Shown here one piece after another: positions 25,192 to 33,619 of a DNA stretch of 64,000 bases. Position 1 is the stretch's first letter. The number at the start of each line of letters is the position of its first letter. The position numbers and the translations under genes were made by a program. Below the pieces are notes generated by a model. It saw nothing but the letters and a program-made list of their open reading frames with translations. It did not search any database and was not told where the DNA came from. This stretch comes from Coprothermobacter platensis DSM 11748. GTDB lineage: Bacteria; Coprothermobacterota; Coprothermobacteria; Coprothermobacterales; Coprothermobacteraceae. The stretch spans positions 919,645 to 983,644 of the forward strand of contig NZ_KB899040.1 in assembly GCF_000378005.1 (NCBI RefSeq), read 5' to 3'.

Positions 25192-25476
25192 CTATCGCTC
25201 CTCCTTCACCATATCGATGACCTTAACAGGGCATACTTCAGCACAAACGCCACACCCTTTGCATGCCTCATAGTCAAATCCGATCATTTTGCCACCTTTT
25301 GCTTCAATAGCATTATCTGGGCACATGATCCAACAAGTCATACAGTGAATGCATTTGTCCAGGTTAACTACAGGTTTAAAGGTTCTCCACCCTGCAACTA
25401 TATAAGAACCCTGTGAATTGCCGCCTTCAGGTATAATTACACCTTCTGGCAGTTCGTTCCATTTTTGCTCTTTCAC
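25192..25476 (-). CDS. porD: Pyruvate/2-oxoacid:ferredoxin oxidoreductase, delta (2x[4Fe-4S]) subunit
   Basis: A 94-residue ferredoxin-like subunit with CIHCMTCWIMCP and CKGCGVCAEVCP, two canonical 4Fe-4S sets. It carries electrons from the TPP subunit to soluble ferredoxin. Translation starts at GTG 25476, which overlaps the TGA of porG by four bases (GTGA). The N-terminal 30 residues, with EGGNSQGSY, are typical for POR delta. Confidence 0.96.
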   Translation of the reverse strand: MKEQKWNELPEGVIIPEGGNSQGSYIVAGWRTFKPVVNLDKCIHCMTCWIMCPDNAIEAKGGKMIGFDYEACKGCGVCAEVCPVKVIDMVKEER

Positions 25477-26036
25477 AGTACCTTCACCTCCTCATATCCG
25501 CGCTTTAGCGCTTTAACGTTACCTTCGACAATCTGCTCATTAAACTTGGCACTGAATTTATGACGTAAACGAGGCTCAAGGTCTTCCAAGGAAACAATTT
25601 CAGAGACCTTTATAAGGGCACCCATTATAGGAATGTTAGGTATAGGTCTGCCGATACAATCCAACGCTATTTGCGTAGCATCTACCGTAGCAACCTTTCC
25701 TTTAAACGTGGGAACTTTTGCTCTATAAACCTCTGGACCTTCGCTGCTGTTCACGAGTAAGATGCCGCTATCTTTAAGGCCGGCAGTAACATCCATTGCA
25801 CCGATCAACGATTCATCCACCACTACAACCACATCTGGAGTCAAAATACCATAGTGAATTCTGATAGGCTCATCACCAATTCTGGTAAAAGCTGCTATAG
25901 GGGCTCCAGAGCGTTCCGCACCATATTCTGGGAAAGCCTGAATATATTTTCCCGTGTCCATAGCTGCTTCAGCCAATAAATAAGCAGCAGTTTTTACGCC
26001 TTGGCCTGCACGTCCATGCCATCTGATTTCTAACAA
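25473..26036 (-). CDS. porG: Pyruvate/2-oxoacid:ferredoxin oxidoreductase, gamma subunit
   Basis: The gamma subunit (187 residues from the chosen start) with the opening LEIRWHGRAGQGVKTAA and the PEYGAERSGAPIAAFTR segment. TTG 26036 has AGGAGG eight bases upstream and gives the N-terminus normal for PorG; GTG 26045 sits inside that ribosome site and is less likely. It is the first por gene, 12 bases after the end of tyrS, so por expression probably depends on the tyrS promoter. Confidence 0.95.
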   Translation of the reverse strand: MLEIRWHGRAGQGVKTAAYLLAEAAMDTGKYIQAFPEYGAERSGAPIAAFTRIGDEPIRIHYGILTPDVVVVVDESLIGAMDVTAGLKDSGILLVNSSEGPEVYRAKVPTFKGKVATVDATQIALDCIGRPIPNIPIMGALIKVSEIVSLEDLEPRLRHKFSAKFNEQIVEGNVKALKRGYEEVKVL

Positions 26037-26048
26037 GGAAATCACCTC

Positions 26049-27245
26049 CTAAATGAACTTGAAGAACTTACGCTTGCCCACTCGAAGCACACTACCTGGC
26101 GTAAGATCCAAGGTAGCCATGGGATCTTCTATTCTCACATCATTTAGCTGAACCCCACCGCCGTTGACTAAACGTTTTGCTTCGCTCCTACTGGACGCTG
26201 CGCCTATGTACACTAAAAGATCTGTTACTGTTTTCACCCCTTCATTATATAACGTTTCTATTTCATATGCATCCATGTATTCAGGAAGCTCACGACGCGA
26301 GAAAATTCTTAAGAATTCTTCCTGTTGTACTGTTGCCTCATCGTCGCCATAAAAGAATGACGTTATGAGCCAGGCGAGTTTCAACTTTGCATCCTTGGGA
26401 TGTCCAGATAATATCTTTTCTATTTCTTTGTCTGTTAAATCTGTTAATAATTTGTAATAACTTGGCATTAAATTATCTGGGATGCTCATCAATTTACCGA
26501 ACATTTCTTTGGGTGGGTCATTAAAGGCAACATAATTGCCCAAAGACTTGGACATCTTTTTTTCCCCATCCAGTCCAACCAGTAAGGGCATTGTCATAAC
26601 AACTTGCGGTTCTTGACCATGACTTTCTTGTAAATCACGTCCCACAAGCAAATTAAAAACTTGATCGGTTCCTCCAAGCTCTACATCAGCATGGATTGCC
26701 ACTGAATCATAACCTTGAAAAAGTGGATAAAGTAGCTCATGAACATATATGGGAACACCACCTTTATAGCGCATGTTAAAATCGTCTCTTTCCAAAAGTT
26801 GTGCAACTGTATAACGTGAAGCTAATTGCAATATGACATCACGCGCGGATAATTTGGCGTTCCATTCACTGTTAAATCTTATTTCCACTAAGGAAGGATC
26901 AAGTACTTTGAATACTTGCTCTTGGTATGTCTTTGCATTCTTCATGACTTCTTCTTGAGTAAGAGCAGGTCTCGTTTTGTTTCTGCCAGTGGGGTCGCCT
27001 ATGCAACCAGTAAAATCACCGATTATGAAGATTATCTTGTGTCCCAGCTCTTGAAACTGCCGCAGTTTCCTCAACACGACAAGATGTCCCAAATGCAGAT
27101 CTGGAGCAGAAGGGTCGGCTCCGAGTTTCACTCGCAGTGGCCTTTTGTCTACAATTGCCTTTTCTATCTTCTTTTGTAAGTCTTCTTCACTTATAAAATC
27201 CACAACGTTTCTTTTTAAGTACTCTATTTGTTTTGATATGTCCAA
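26049..27245 (-). CDS. tyrS: Tyrosyl-tRNA synthetase
   Basis: A 398-residue class I synthetase, TyrRS of the TyrZ-like bacterial type. The HIGH motif is HLGHL, the KMSKS motif KKMSKS, and an S4 RNA-binding domain ends the protein ([18 protein letters not shown]). It starts at TTG 27245, with AGGAGG about 11 bases upstream. Only 50 bases separate it from the divergent PBP1A gene, so there is no room for a T-box leader. It forms one unit with porGDAB, an unusual partner. Confidence 0.96.
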   Translation of the reverse strand: MDISKQIEYLKRNVVDFISEEDLQKKIEKAIVDKRPLRVKLGADPSAPDLHLGHLVVLRKLRQFQELGHKIIFIIGDFTGCIGDPTGRNKTRPALTQEEVMKNAKTYQEQVFKVLDPSLVEIRFNSEWNAKLSARDVILQLASRYTVAQLLERDDFNMRYKGGVPIYVHELLYPLFQGYDSVAIHADVELGGTDQVFNLLVGRDLQESHGQEPQVVMTMPLLVGLDGEKKMSKSLGNYVAFNDPPKEMFGKLMSIPDNLMPSYYKLLTDLTDKEIEKILSGHPKDAKLKLAWLITSFFYGDDEATVQQEEFLRIFSRRELPEYMDAYEIETLYNEGVKTVTDLLVYIGAASSRSEAKRLVNGGGVQLNDVRIEDPMATLDLTPGSVLRVGKRKFFKFI

Positions 27246-27278
27246 GTCTTATAAAACCTCCTGTTTTGGTGAATGCGT

Positions 27279-27284
27279 TATAAT
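27279..27284 (+). promoter_or_regulatory. -10 box of the PBP1A gene
   Basis: A consensus TATAAT ends 11 bases before the ATG at 27296. There is no Shine-Dalgarno sequence between them and no convincing -35. A very short or absent leader is predicted. Confidence 0.5.
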
Positions 27285-27295
27285 GTAATTCTACT

Positions 27296-29557
27296 ATGGC
27301 CAAAGCTAAGAAAAAGCGCCGCATTAGGTGGCTAAGAGTTTTTGGAGCAATTCTGGCGGTTTTGGCGATTATCGCTTCTATCGTCGCTGTATATGCAGTA
27401 AATGTTATAAAAACACTTGCTGCTGATCTGCCGCAACCAGACCAAGTAAAGATTGATATACAAGAACCAAGTGTTGTATATGATCGTAATGGTGTTTTAC
27501 TCGGCTATTTGGGCAGTAACAGTCCTTATAAATATATTTCTTTAGATGAAATGGGTCCCATAGTGCCCAAAGTATTCGTTGGGTCAGAAGATCACCGTTT
27601 TTACCAACATGGTCCTGTCGATTGGGTTGGCATAACCAGAGCTGCTATAACAAATGTACTTCATGGCTCAGTGGAACAAGGCGGAAGCAGCATTACGCAG
27701 CAACTTGCCCGAGTGATGTTTAATTTAGGTATGGAAACATCCATGGACAGGAAGCTTAAGGAGTTTGTTTTAGCTTACAGACTTGAACAGCGTTATACAA
27801 AAAACCAGGTGTTAGAGCTTTACCTAAACATGGTTTACTTTGGTGATGGATGCAATGGTATAGAAACTGCTGCTGAGCATTATTTTGGGAAAACAGCAAA
27901 AGACCTTACCCTATCTGAAGCTGCATTGTTGGCAGGCGTGCTTCCTGCCCCCTCTGTTCGTGCACCCAACAGTAATCTGGATGCAGCTTTGAAAGCTCGT
28001 GATGTGGTCTTAAATAAACTGCTATCTATTGGCTATATAACACAGGAGCAATACGAGCAAGCAAAGTCAGAAAAAATTACACTTTCCAAAGAAACATTGG
28101 CTGAGCAAGATGCGAAAGGTTATGCATTAGATTATATAAGAAGTTTTATGGTGAGTAACTTCGGTTCTGACCTAACTTATAAAGGTGGGCTTTCCGTTTA
28201 CACGACTTTTGATAGCAAGCTTATAGATGGTTTGCAAAAATCATTAGAAGACTATCTCGACTACAGAGACAAAACGATTTCTGGAACTGTAGTCCTTGAT
28301 GATAAAGGCGTCAGGCAGCCTCAGCCCGGTGCAGTAATTGTCGACCCAAGAAACGGAGAAGTGTTAGCCATGGTAGGAGGGCGGAAGTATTCTGAAACCC
28401 AATATAACAGGGCAGTAGCGCCACGCGCAACAGGATCGTCTTTTAAGCCTATCGATTATGCAGCAGCTATACAAATGAACTTGTTAACACCATTTGACAC
28501 ATGGGTTTCTGAACCCATAAAAGTACCTATCCCCGGGGATACGTGGAGCCCTCACGAGTTCAATATGACATGGTGGGGACAGCTCACTGTAAGGGACGCC
28601 ATTGTGCGTTCCTCTAATATAGCAGCAGTGAAGACTGCTCTTCTCGTGGGTATAGACGGTGTACAGTACTACGCCAAAAAGTTTGGTATAACAGAGGAAG
28701 TAAGACTTGTGCCAAGCACTGCTATCGGCGTAAATGAGATTAGCCCGCTTAATCTGGCGCTTTCTTATGCACCATTTGCTAACGGTGGATATGCTGTGGA
28801 ACCTGTAGTCATAAGAGAAATAAAAAATAGCGGTGGTGTAACAATTTACCAGGAGTCTCCTTGGAAATACAGGGTTCTTGATGAATCCAGCGCTTACGTT
28901 ATGAGCGACATGCTTCACAGCATGTTTATGGGTAATGCCTATACGCCAAAAGCAGCTATAGATGGTAGATTCTTGGCTGGTAAAAGTGGGACCACCAGTT
29001 CTTGGAAGGATTCATGGTATGTAGGGTACTCGACCAATTTTGTTTATGCTCTAACTGTTGGCATCGATGCTGACACACCTGAAGTGCAAGGGGCTTATAA
29101 GAACATGACCACGAAACACCCTGGCATGTGGGTTTGGGGCTATACGGCACGCGACTTATTTAAAGAGAATCTAATACCAGCTGGGCCAAAGCTTCAAAAA
29201 CCGTCTAACTTAGTAAGCGTGACAGTGAATTTTAAGGACTCAGAACTTTTGGGTGGCTCTGGCCAAAAAGCCGTTACCAGCATAACCAAACCGGACGCAG
29301 TGCCTTTGCAAGCTTCACCTGTGAATTGGCAAGCAGTAGAGTTGAATAACGACCTCACTGTTACTTATAATGGTGCTTGCTCCACTTTCCAACCAGTAAC
29401 AGTTCTTTGGCCAATACCGACAAGACAGCAACCGCCTTTAGACAACTGCGGGTCAGTAGAAACACCTACAGAAACAGAGACGCCAACAACTGCGACAGAG
29501 CCCATAATTACACCAACTACGAGCACAACACCAGAACCCAATATACCCCATTTATAA
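27296..29557 (+). CDS. Penicillin-binding protein 1A (bifunctional transglycosylase/transpeptidase)
   Basis: A 753-residue class A PBP. A basic N-terminus and one membrane helix (about 14-36) are followed by the GT51 domain: EDHRFYQHGPVDW with the catalytic Glu, and GGSSITQQLARV. The transpeptidase domain has SSFK as the SxxK serine (ATGSSFKPIDYA), SSN, and KSGTTSSWKD for KTG. The tail (about 725-753) is Thr/Pro/Glu-rich, probably an extracytoplasmic linker. It polymerises and cross-links peptidoglycan, which shows that the organism makes a cell wall. It is a single-gene unit ended by a strong terminator. Confidence 0.97.
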   Translation: MAKAKKKRRIRWLRVFGAILAVLAIIASIVAVYAVNVIKTLAADLPQPDQVKIDIQEPSVVYDRNGVLLGYLGSNSPYKYISLDEMGPIVPKVFVGSEDHRFYQHGPVDWVGITRAAITNVLHGSVEQGGSSITQQLARVMFNLGMETSMDRKLKEFVLAYRLEQRYTKNQVLELYLNMVYFGDGCNGIETAAEHYFGKTAKDLTLSEAALLAGVLPAPSVRAPNSNLDAALKARDVVLNKLLSIGYITQEQYEQAKSEKITLSKETLAEQDAKGYALDYIRSFMVSNFGSDLTYKGGLSVYTTFDSKLIDGLQKSLEDYLDYRDKTISGTVVLDDKGVRQPQPGAVIVDPRNGEVLAMVGGRKYSETQYNRAVAPRATGSSFKPIDYAAAIQMNLLTPFDTWVSEPIKVPIPGDTWSPHEFNMTWWGQLTVRDAIVRSSNIAAVKTALLVGIDGVQYYAKKFGITEEVRLVPSTAIGVNEISPLNLALSYAPFANGGYAVEPVVIREIKNSGGVTIYQESPWKYRVLDESSAYVMSDMLHSMFMGNAYTPKAAIDGRFLAGKSGTTSSWKDSWYVGYSTNFVYALTVGIDADTPEVQGAYKNMTTKHPGMWVWGYTARDLFKENLIPAGPKLQKPSNLVSVTVNFKDSELLGGSGQKAVTSITKPDAVPLQASPVNWQAVELNNDLTVTYNGACSTFQPVTVLWPIPTRQQPPLDNCGSVETPTETETPTTATEPIITPTTSTTPEPNIPHL

Positions 29558-29577
29558 GAATTTTCGCAGGCATCACA

Positions 29578-29613
29578 AAAAAAGGTCCGACACCATGGTG
29601 TCGGACCTTTTTT
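29578..29613. terminator. Bidirectional intrinsic terminator, PBP1A / M32 peptidase
   Basis: A perfect 36-base inverted repeat, centred on CCATGG at 29593-29598, runs from six A to six T residues. It lies 20 bases past the PBP1A stop and 22 before the stop of the convergent peptidase gene, and gives a T tract on both strands. Confidence 0.95.
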
Positions 29614-29635
29614 GTAGGAAACAGATCTTAACTGT

Positions 29636-31141
29636 TTATTTTATGTTGTAAACATCTTCCAGTTTTGTCGTCAGGTAATCTACAAAATACTGCGGATTGA
29701 GAGGTTCACCTGTAACCATTTGCACTAATTCTGAAGGGGTATACACAGAACCATGCTTGTGTACCTTTTCTTTTAACCACTCATGAATGGGATTCAAGTC
29801 GCCTTTCTTCAAAAGTTCATCCACATCAATATCTTTCTTCATAGCTTTGAGGAACTGAGCTGCATACAAATTACCCAATGCATACGATGGGAAGTAACCA
29901 ATCATACCACCAGCCCAGTGTGTATCTTGCAAAATGCCATCTTTGTTATCCGATGGTCTTATACCGAGATACTTCTCATACTTGTCATTCCAAACTTCTG
30001 GAGCTTCATCCACAGTAATTTCATCGTTGATAAATGCTTTTTCCATCTCATAACGGATTATGATATGCATTGCGTAAGTAAGTTCATCCGCTTCGGTACG
30101 GATAAGTGATGGTTCTACCGTGTTAACTGCTTTGTAAATGTCTTCAGCGGTAGCATTTTTTAGATTTGGGAAAACATCTATCACAGTATCATAGAAAAAC
30201 TGCCAGAAGCCTTTGCTCCTACCTATCATGTTTTCATAGAATCTGCTTTGAGATTCATGTATACCCATGGAAACGCCAGTTGCTAAACCTGTCCCATAAA
30301 GTGAATCCGAGATATCTTGTTCGTAAAGACCATGGCCACCTTCATGCATAGCACTGAAGAGAGATGAGAGAAAATAACTTTCATCGTAACGGTTTGTAAT
30401 ACGCACATCGCCATTGAAAAACGAGGTGGTGAAAGGATGCGCACTTATATCAACTCTACCTCTTTGAAAATCGAAGCCCATCAGTTGTAGTGCTTTATGG
30501 TTCAGTTCTTTCTGCTTCTCCGTAGGATAATTACCGGCTAAGAAACGCCTATCTGGTTCTTTTCCCTGCTCTTGGAGGCGACGGAGCAATGCCACCAGTT
30601 TATCTCGTAACTCAGAAAACACCTTGTCTAGAACAGCAGTAGTCATGCCAGGTTCATACTCATCCAACAGTGTATCGTATTTGTTCTCTTTGTAGCCCAG
30701 ATAGCCTACAAACTCTTTCTCAAAATCAATTATCTGTTTCAGATAAGGCTTAAACGCTTCATAATCATTGCGCTGACGAGCATCCGCCCATACCGCTTGA
30801 GCCTCAGAAGTCAAACTGGAAAACGCAACATATCGATCAATAGGAATTTTAACCAAACGCTCATAGGACTTTTTCATCTCACGTAGCATTGCCTTTTCCA
30901 CAGGATCATCTAAGTTCTCTTGCTCCATCCAGGAAATGTAATCTCCCACTACATGGTCTGTCATGAGTTTGTACATCTCGCCAGATAAATAACCTAATAC
31001 TTCAGACCTGCCTTTAACTCCTCCTGGGGGAACATTAACTTCTAAATCCCAGCTTAGAACGCCCAATGCATGGCCAAATAGCTCAATTTTTCGCATGTAA
31101 CTTTTGATCTCAGAGATCTTTTCTTCGTGATTCACCTTCAT
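29636..31141 (-). CDS. M32 family metallocarboxypeptidase (carboxypeptidase Taq)
   Basis: A 501-residue zinc carboxypeptidase, close to the size of Thermus and Pyrococcus M32 enzymes. The metal motif is HEGGH in AMHEGGHGLYEQ; the family segment GIHESQSRFYEN follows, and EADELTYAMHIIIRYE is also typical. It removes C-terminal residues (not after Pro) from peptides in the cytosol; no signal peptide is present. GGGAGGG precedes ATG 31141. It would feed the amino-acid fermentation enzymes coded nearby. Confidence 0.96.
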   Translation of the reverse strand: MKVNHEEKISEIKSYMRKIELFGHALGVLSWDLEVNVPPGGVKGRSEVLGYLSGEMYKLMTDHVVGDYISWMEQENLDDPVEKAMLREMKKSYERLVKIPIDRYVAFSSLTSEAQAVWADARQRNDYEAFKPYLKQIIDFEKEFVGYLGYKENKYDTLLDEYEPGMTTAVLDKVFSELRDKLVALLRRLQEQGKEPDRRFLAGNYPTEKQKELNHKALQLMGFDFQRGRVDISAHPFTTSFFNGDVRITNRYDESYFLSSLFSAMHEGGHGLYEQDISDSLYGTGLATGVSMGIHESQSRFYENMIGRSKGFWQFFYDTVIDVFPNLKNATAEDIYKAVNTVEPSLIRTEADELTYAMHIIIRYEMEKAFINDEITVDEAPEVWNDKYEKYLGIRPSDNKDGILQDTHWAGGMIGYFPSYALGNLYAAQFLKAMKKDIDVDELLKKGDLNPIHEWLKEKVHKHGSVYTPSELVQMVTGEPLNPQYFVDYLTTKLEDVYNIK

Positions 31142-31158
31142 CCCTCCCGTGTTTATAG

Positions 31159-32604
31159 TTATTTAACACCAATGAACGGACTTGGGTCCACTGGTTTGCC
31201 ACCGAACCGCACTTCAAAATGGAGATGAGGACCCGTTACGAAACCTGAAGCACCTGTGTAAACAAACGTCTGTCCTTGCACATAATCTTTATCTTGAGGC
31301 AGGCGAAGCAAATGTGCATATACAGTGACACATCCGCTTGTGTTAAAGACGGCAAAATAACCCCATTGAGGACGGTAACCCGTGTATATGACCTCGCCAT
31401 CAGCGGCTGCACGTGCTGGGTATCCTGCCATGGCAAGAATATCGATTCCGCTATGAAGGACATTAACTTTGAGCAATGGGTGCATACGATTTCCAAAACC
31501 AGAGGTTACTATGGGATTAGGTATCGGAGAGATAAGCGAGCACTTCGAAGTCGTTGTATTCTTGTTTGCAGAAGCCGCAACTTGGCTCAGTAGGTTCTCT
31601 GTGTCTTTACGGTCAGCAACCCATTGTCCACTAAAATCTTTACTGTATTCTTCTATTTGGAGTTTCATATTATCCACATGTTCGTAAAGGGCACTAGCCC
31701 TGTTGTCTTTGTCAAATGTTGACCTGTCAAGCAATGATGTTGCAAATTGGTCAATGTAGGTGAAGAGTTCTATTGGTGTATCCTGAACGGTGAAATAGCC
31801 ACCATGTAGCACCAAACTTACCTGAGGAAATGTCTTTGCTCCGAGTTGGGCAGCAACCTTTTGAGGCATGGGAAGTATCACATTGTTACCTTTTATATTG
31901 CCACTTTCGTCCATGACTAGAGACCCGGAAAGCTGGAAACTACGGGACAGGTCAGCATATTTTATGGATGAGAAGGTAAGCGTTTTAGCATCTAAATCCA
32001 CAGTAATTCTTATTTGGTCATCGAAGTTCCAAGATAAGGTGTGACCCGTTTTTTGCACTTGAAAACCATATTGTTTCAATAAACTTAGTGGGATAAAACC
32101 GTCTTTTGATGTAGCGGTACCTACAACTTTAAACGTTGGATACCCTTGGGGCTTTTCATACAAACTCACTTTACCTTGATAATACGAGCCCATAACATAC
32201 ACATCAGCTAAAGAAACACCCATACCCACGTCTGCTGTTGTACTTGTTTTGAAAAAAGATATGTCAGCTGATATTTTTGATGCTTTATCTATGGTAAAAG
32301 GCAGGTTTATTGTCTTACTATTCCAAACAAAAACCACACCATGGCTAATTACGGTAGCGCTTTCTGCATCTTCTTTTAGCGTAATGCTCACCAGTCCAGG
32401 TTTGTTTACCTTCACATTTAAAGAAGCTTCATAGTTTTTCTGGACGCCTTGTACCACAGGAACCGCTACCAAATCACTGCTGACTTTTACATTCCAAGGT
32501 GTGAAGAAATAAAGAAGCACAAACACAACGAGCAATAGCCAAAGAACTCTCCAAGGGAACCTTGCCTTTCTTTTTCTGCGTGGAAGATAATTATAGTTGT
32601 TCAT
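31159..32604 (-). CDS. Membrane-anchored M23 (LytM) peptidase-domain protein
   Basis: This 481-residue protein has a very basic N-terminus (RRKRKARF), one membrane anchor (about 18-37), a long beta-rich region of unknown type and a C-terminal M23 domain. The zinc ligands are visible: the His and Asp of LHSGIDI, and the HxH of GPHLHFE, with VYAHL between. It probably cleaves peptidoglycan cross-bridges outside the membrane or activates another hydrolase. There is no Shine-Dalgarno before ATG 32604; a TACAAT -10 lies nine bases upstream. Its start is only 17 bases from that of the divergent small gene. Confidence 0.93.
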   Translation of the reverse strand: MNNYNYLPRRKRKARFPWRVLWLLLVVFVLLYFFTPWNVKVSSDLVAVPVVQGVQKNYEASLNVKVNKPGLVSITLKEDAESATVISHGVVFVWNSKTINLPFTIDKASKISADISFFKTSTTADVGMGVSLADVYVMGSYYQGKVSLYEKPQGYPTFKVVGTATSKDGFIPLSLLKQYGFQVQKTGHTLSWNFDDQIRITVDLDAKTLTFSSIKYADLSRSFQLSGSLVMDESGNIKGNNVILPMPQKVAAQLGAKTFPQVSLVLHGGYFTVQDTPIELFTYIDQFATSLLDRSTFDKDNRASALYEHVDNMKLQIEEYSKDFSGQWVADRKDTENLLSQVAASANKNTTTSKCSLISPIPNPIVTSGFGNRMHPLLKVNVLHSGIDILAMAGYPARAAADGEVIYTGYRPQWGYFAVFNTSGCVTVYAHLLRLPQDKDYVQGQTFVYTGASGFVTGPHLHFEVRFGGKPVDPSPFIGVK

Positions 32605-32609
32605 ACATG

Positions 32610-32619
32610 TATTATTGTA
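32610..32619. promoter_or_regulatory. Overlapping divergent -10 boxes
   Basis: TATTAT on the plus strand (32610-32615) ends six bases before ATG 32622. TACAAT on the minus strand (32614-32619) ends nine bases before ATG 32604. They share two positions, so the two promoters cannot be used at the same moment. Neither gene has a ribosome site. Confidence 0.55.
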
Positions 32620-32621
32620 GT

Positions 32622-32996
32622 ATGGAAAGGCACATACAGAACCTTATAGATCGTGATATTCTCTTGGAGAACGTAGCTATCTTTTGTTTAGACCATTCGT
32701 TACCGTTGGAAAATTTAGGAGAAGGAATTTTCTTCACGTACGAGAACGCCTATTACATCGTTTCGGAAAAACAACGCCAAAGGGAAATAGCCAAATCTAT
32801 AATGTCTACGGCAAACGAAAAAGACTTGCAACTGTACGTCAAAGACCTTACATTCAGCCACATATGCATAGTGGCACTACATCAAGAGAAAGAGTCCATA
32901 GTGCCAAATTACCGCATACTACCAGCTGCAGAAAGCACCACTTTTACGCAACGCTTAGACATCAAAATTTTTCTCGAAATTCTCTCACAGATATAA
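32622..32996 (+). CDS. Hypothetical protein, 124 residues
   Basis: I do not recognise a family. The protein is soluble, mixed alpha/beta, with one cysteine in each half and no signal peptide. The chosen start, ATG 32622, is six bases after a TATTAT box; an in-frame ATG at 32562 would start inside the divergent M23 gene and adds a cysteine-rich, unlikely extension. It ends five bases before the convergent lipoprotein gene. Its length and position between two cell-envelope genes are the main reasons to think it real. Confidence 0.65.
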   Translation: MERHIQNLIDRDILLENVAIFCLDHSLPLENLGEGIFFTYENAYYIVSEKQRQREIAKSIMSTANEKDLQLYVKDLTFSHICIVALHQEKESIVPNYRILPAAESTTFTQRLDIKIFLEILSQI

Positions 32997-33001
32997 CGTA
33001 A

Positions 33002-33514
33002 TCACTTGCTTTGGTTGCTATCCAAAATTGTTTGCACCAACTGAGCAGACTCCGGCTTGAGAGAGACGAATCCTTCAGTACCAGATGGCCAATAAAGTGG
33101 CTTTTGGGTAGTAGCGTTATCCATTATCTTTTGTAGTTCTTCCTTTTCCACGAAGCCATCCCATACAGCAAGCAACTTGCCGTTTCCATTCGCTAAAACG
33201 ACAATTGGTGTTCCTATGTTCGTATCGTTACATCCTTGTGAACTTAAAACAGAAGCAAGTGAACAAAACTCATTCAACGTTGTTTGCGTCCCTGTAATGG
33301 CCGGATTGATTTCTATGAATATAGTGTTGGTCGCACCAAACATTTCTGTAGACAAAGCCTTCATCTTCTGACAATAAGGACACGATTGAGTACCATAAAT
33401 GTACATTTTATATGAAACACTGTCCGTATCTGCCGTCTTGCTTGAAGTAGAGCAACCTGCAAGCATTATTAACATCATCGCAATAACAGCTACTAAAGAA
33501 GCTGCCTTTTTCAT
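33002..33514 (-). CDS. Thioredoxin/glutaredoxin-fold lipoprotein
   Basis: A 170-residue protein with a lipoprotein signal: basic start, hydrophobic helix and lipobox LAGC with Cys21. After a short linker, YIYGTQSCPYCQKM gives a glutaredoxin/thioredoxin-like CPYC active site (Cys45, Cys48) and GTPIVVLANG is the cis-proline loop. Two further cysteines in the middle (CSLAS and QGC) could form a second disulfide. It probably acts as an extracytoplasmic thiol-disulfide oxidoreductase. The start ATG 33514 is preceded by GGAGGTGC. Confidence 0.9.
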   Translation of the reverse strand: MKKAASLVAVIAMMLIMLAGCSTSSKTADTDSVSYKMYIYGTQSCPYCQKMKALSTEMFGATNTIFIEINPAITGTQTTLNEFCSLASVLSSQGCNDTNIGTPIVVLANGNGKLLAVWDGFVEKEELQKIMDNATTQKPLYWPSGTEGFVSLKPESAQLVQTILDSNQSK

Positions 33515-33619
33515 CTATGTGCACCTCCACGTATAATTAACTTGTTTAGTAACGTTCATTATAATATGATGCAAAAGATACAACGACCTATATATGTTTA
33601 AGTATGTGACAAATGCTTA

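Noticed and set aside
27246-27295. Possible T-box riboswitch upstream of tyrS
   Set aside because: Only 50 bases separate tyrS from the divergent PBP1A gene; there is no room for a T-box and no matching stem-loops.
28484-28918. A 144-codon open frame antisense to PBP1A
   Set aside because: It is opposite the transpeptidase domain; the composition is Cys/His/Tyr-rich as expected for an antisense shadow.
29465-29557. Low-complexity ACA/ACC-rich repeats at the end of the PBP1A gene
   Set aside because: They code for a Thr/Pro/Glu tail in frame, a common PBP1A feature, and are not a regular DNA repeat.
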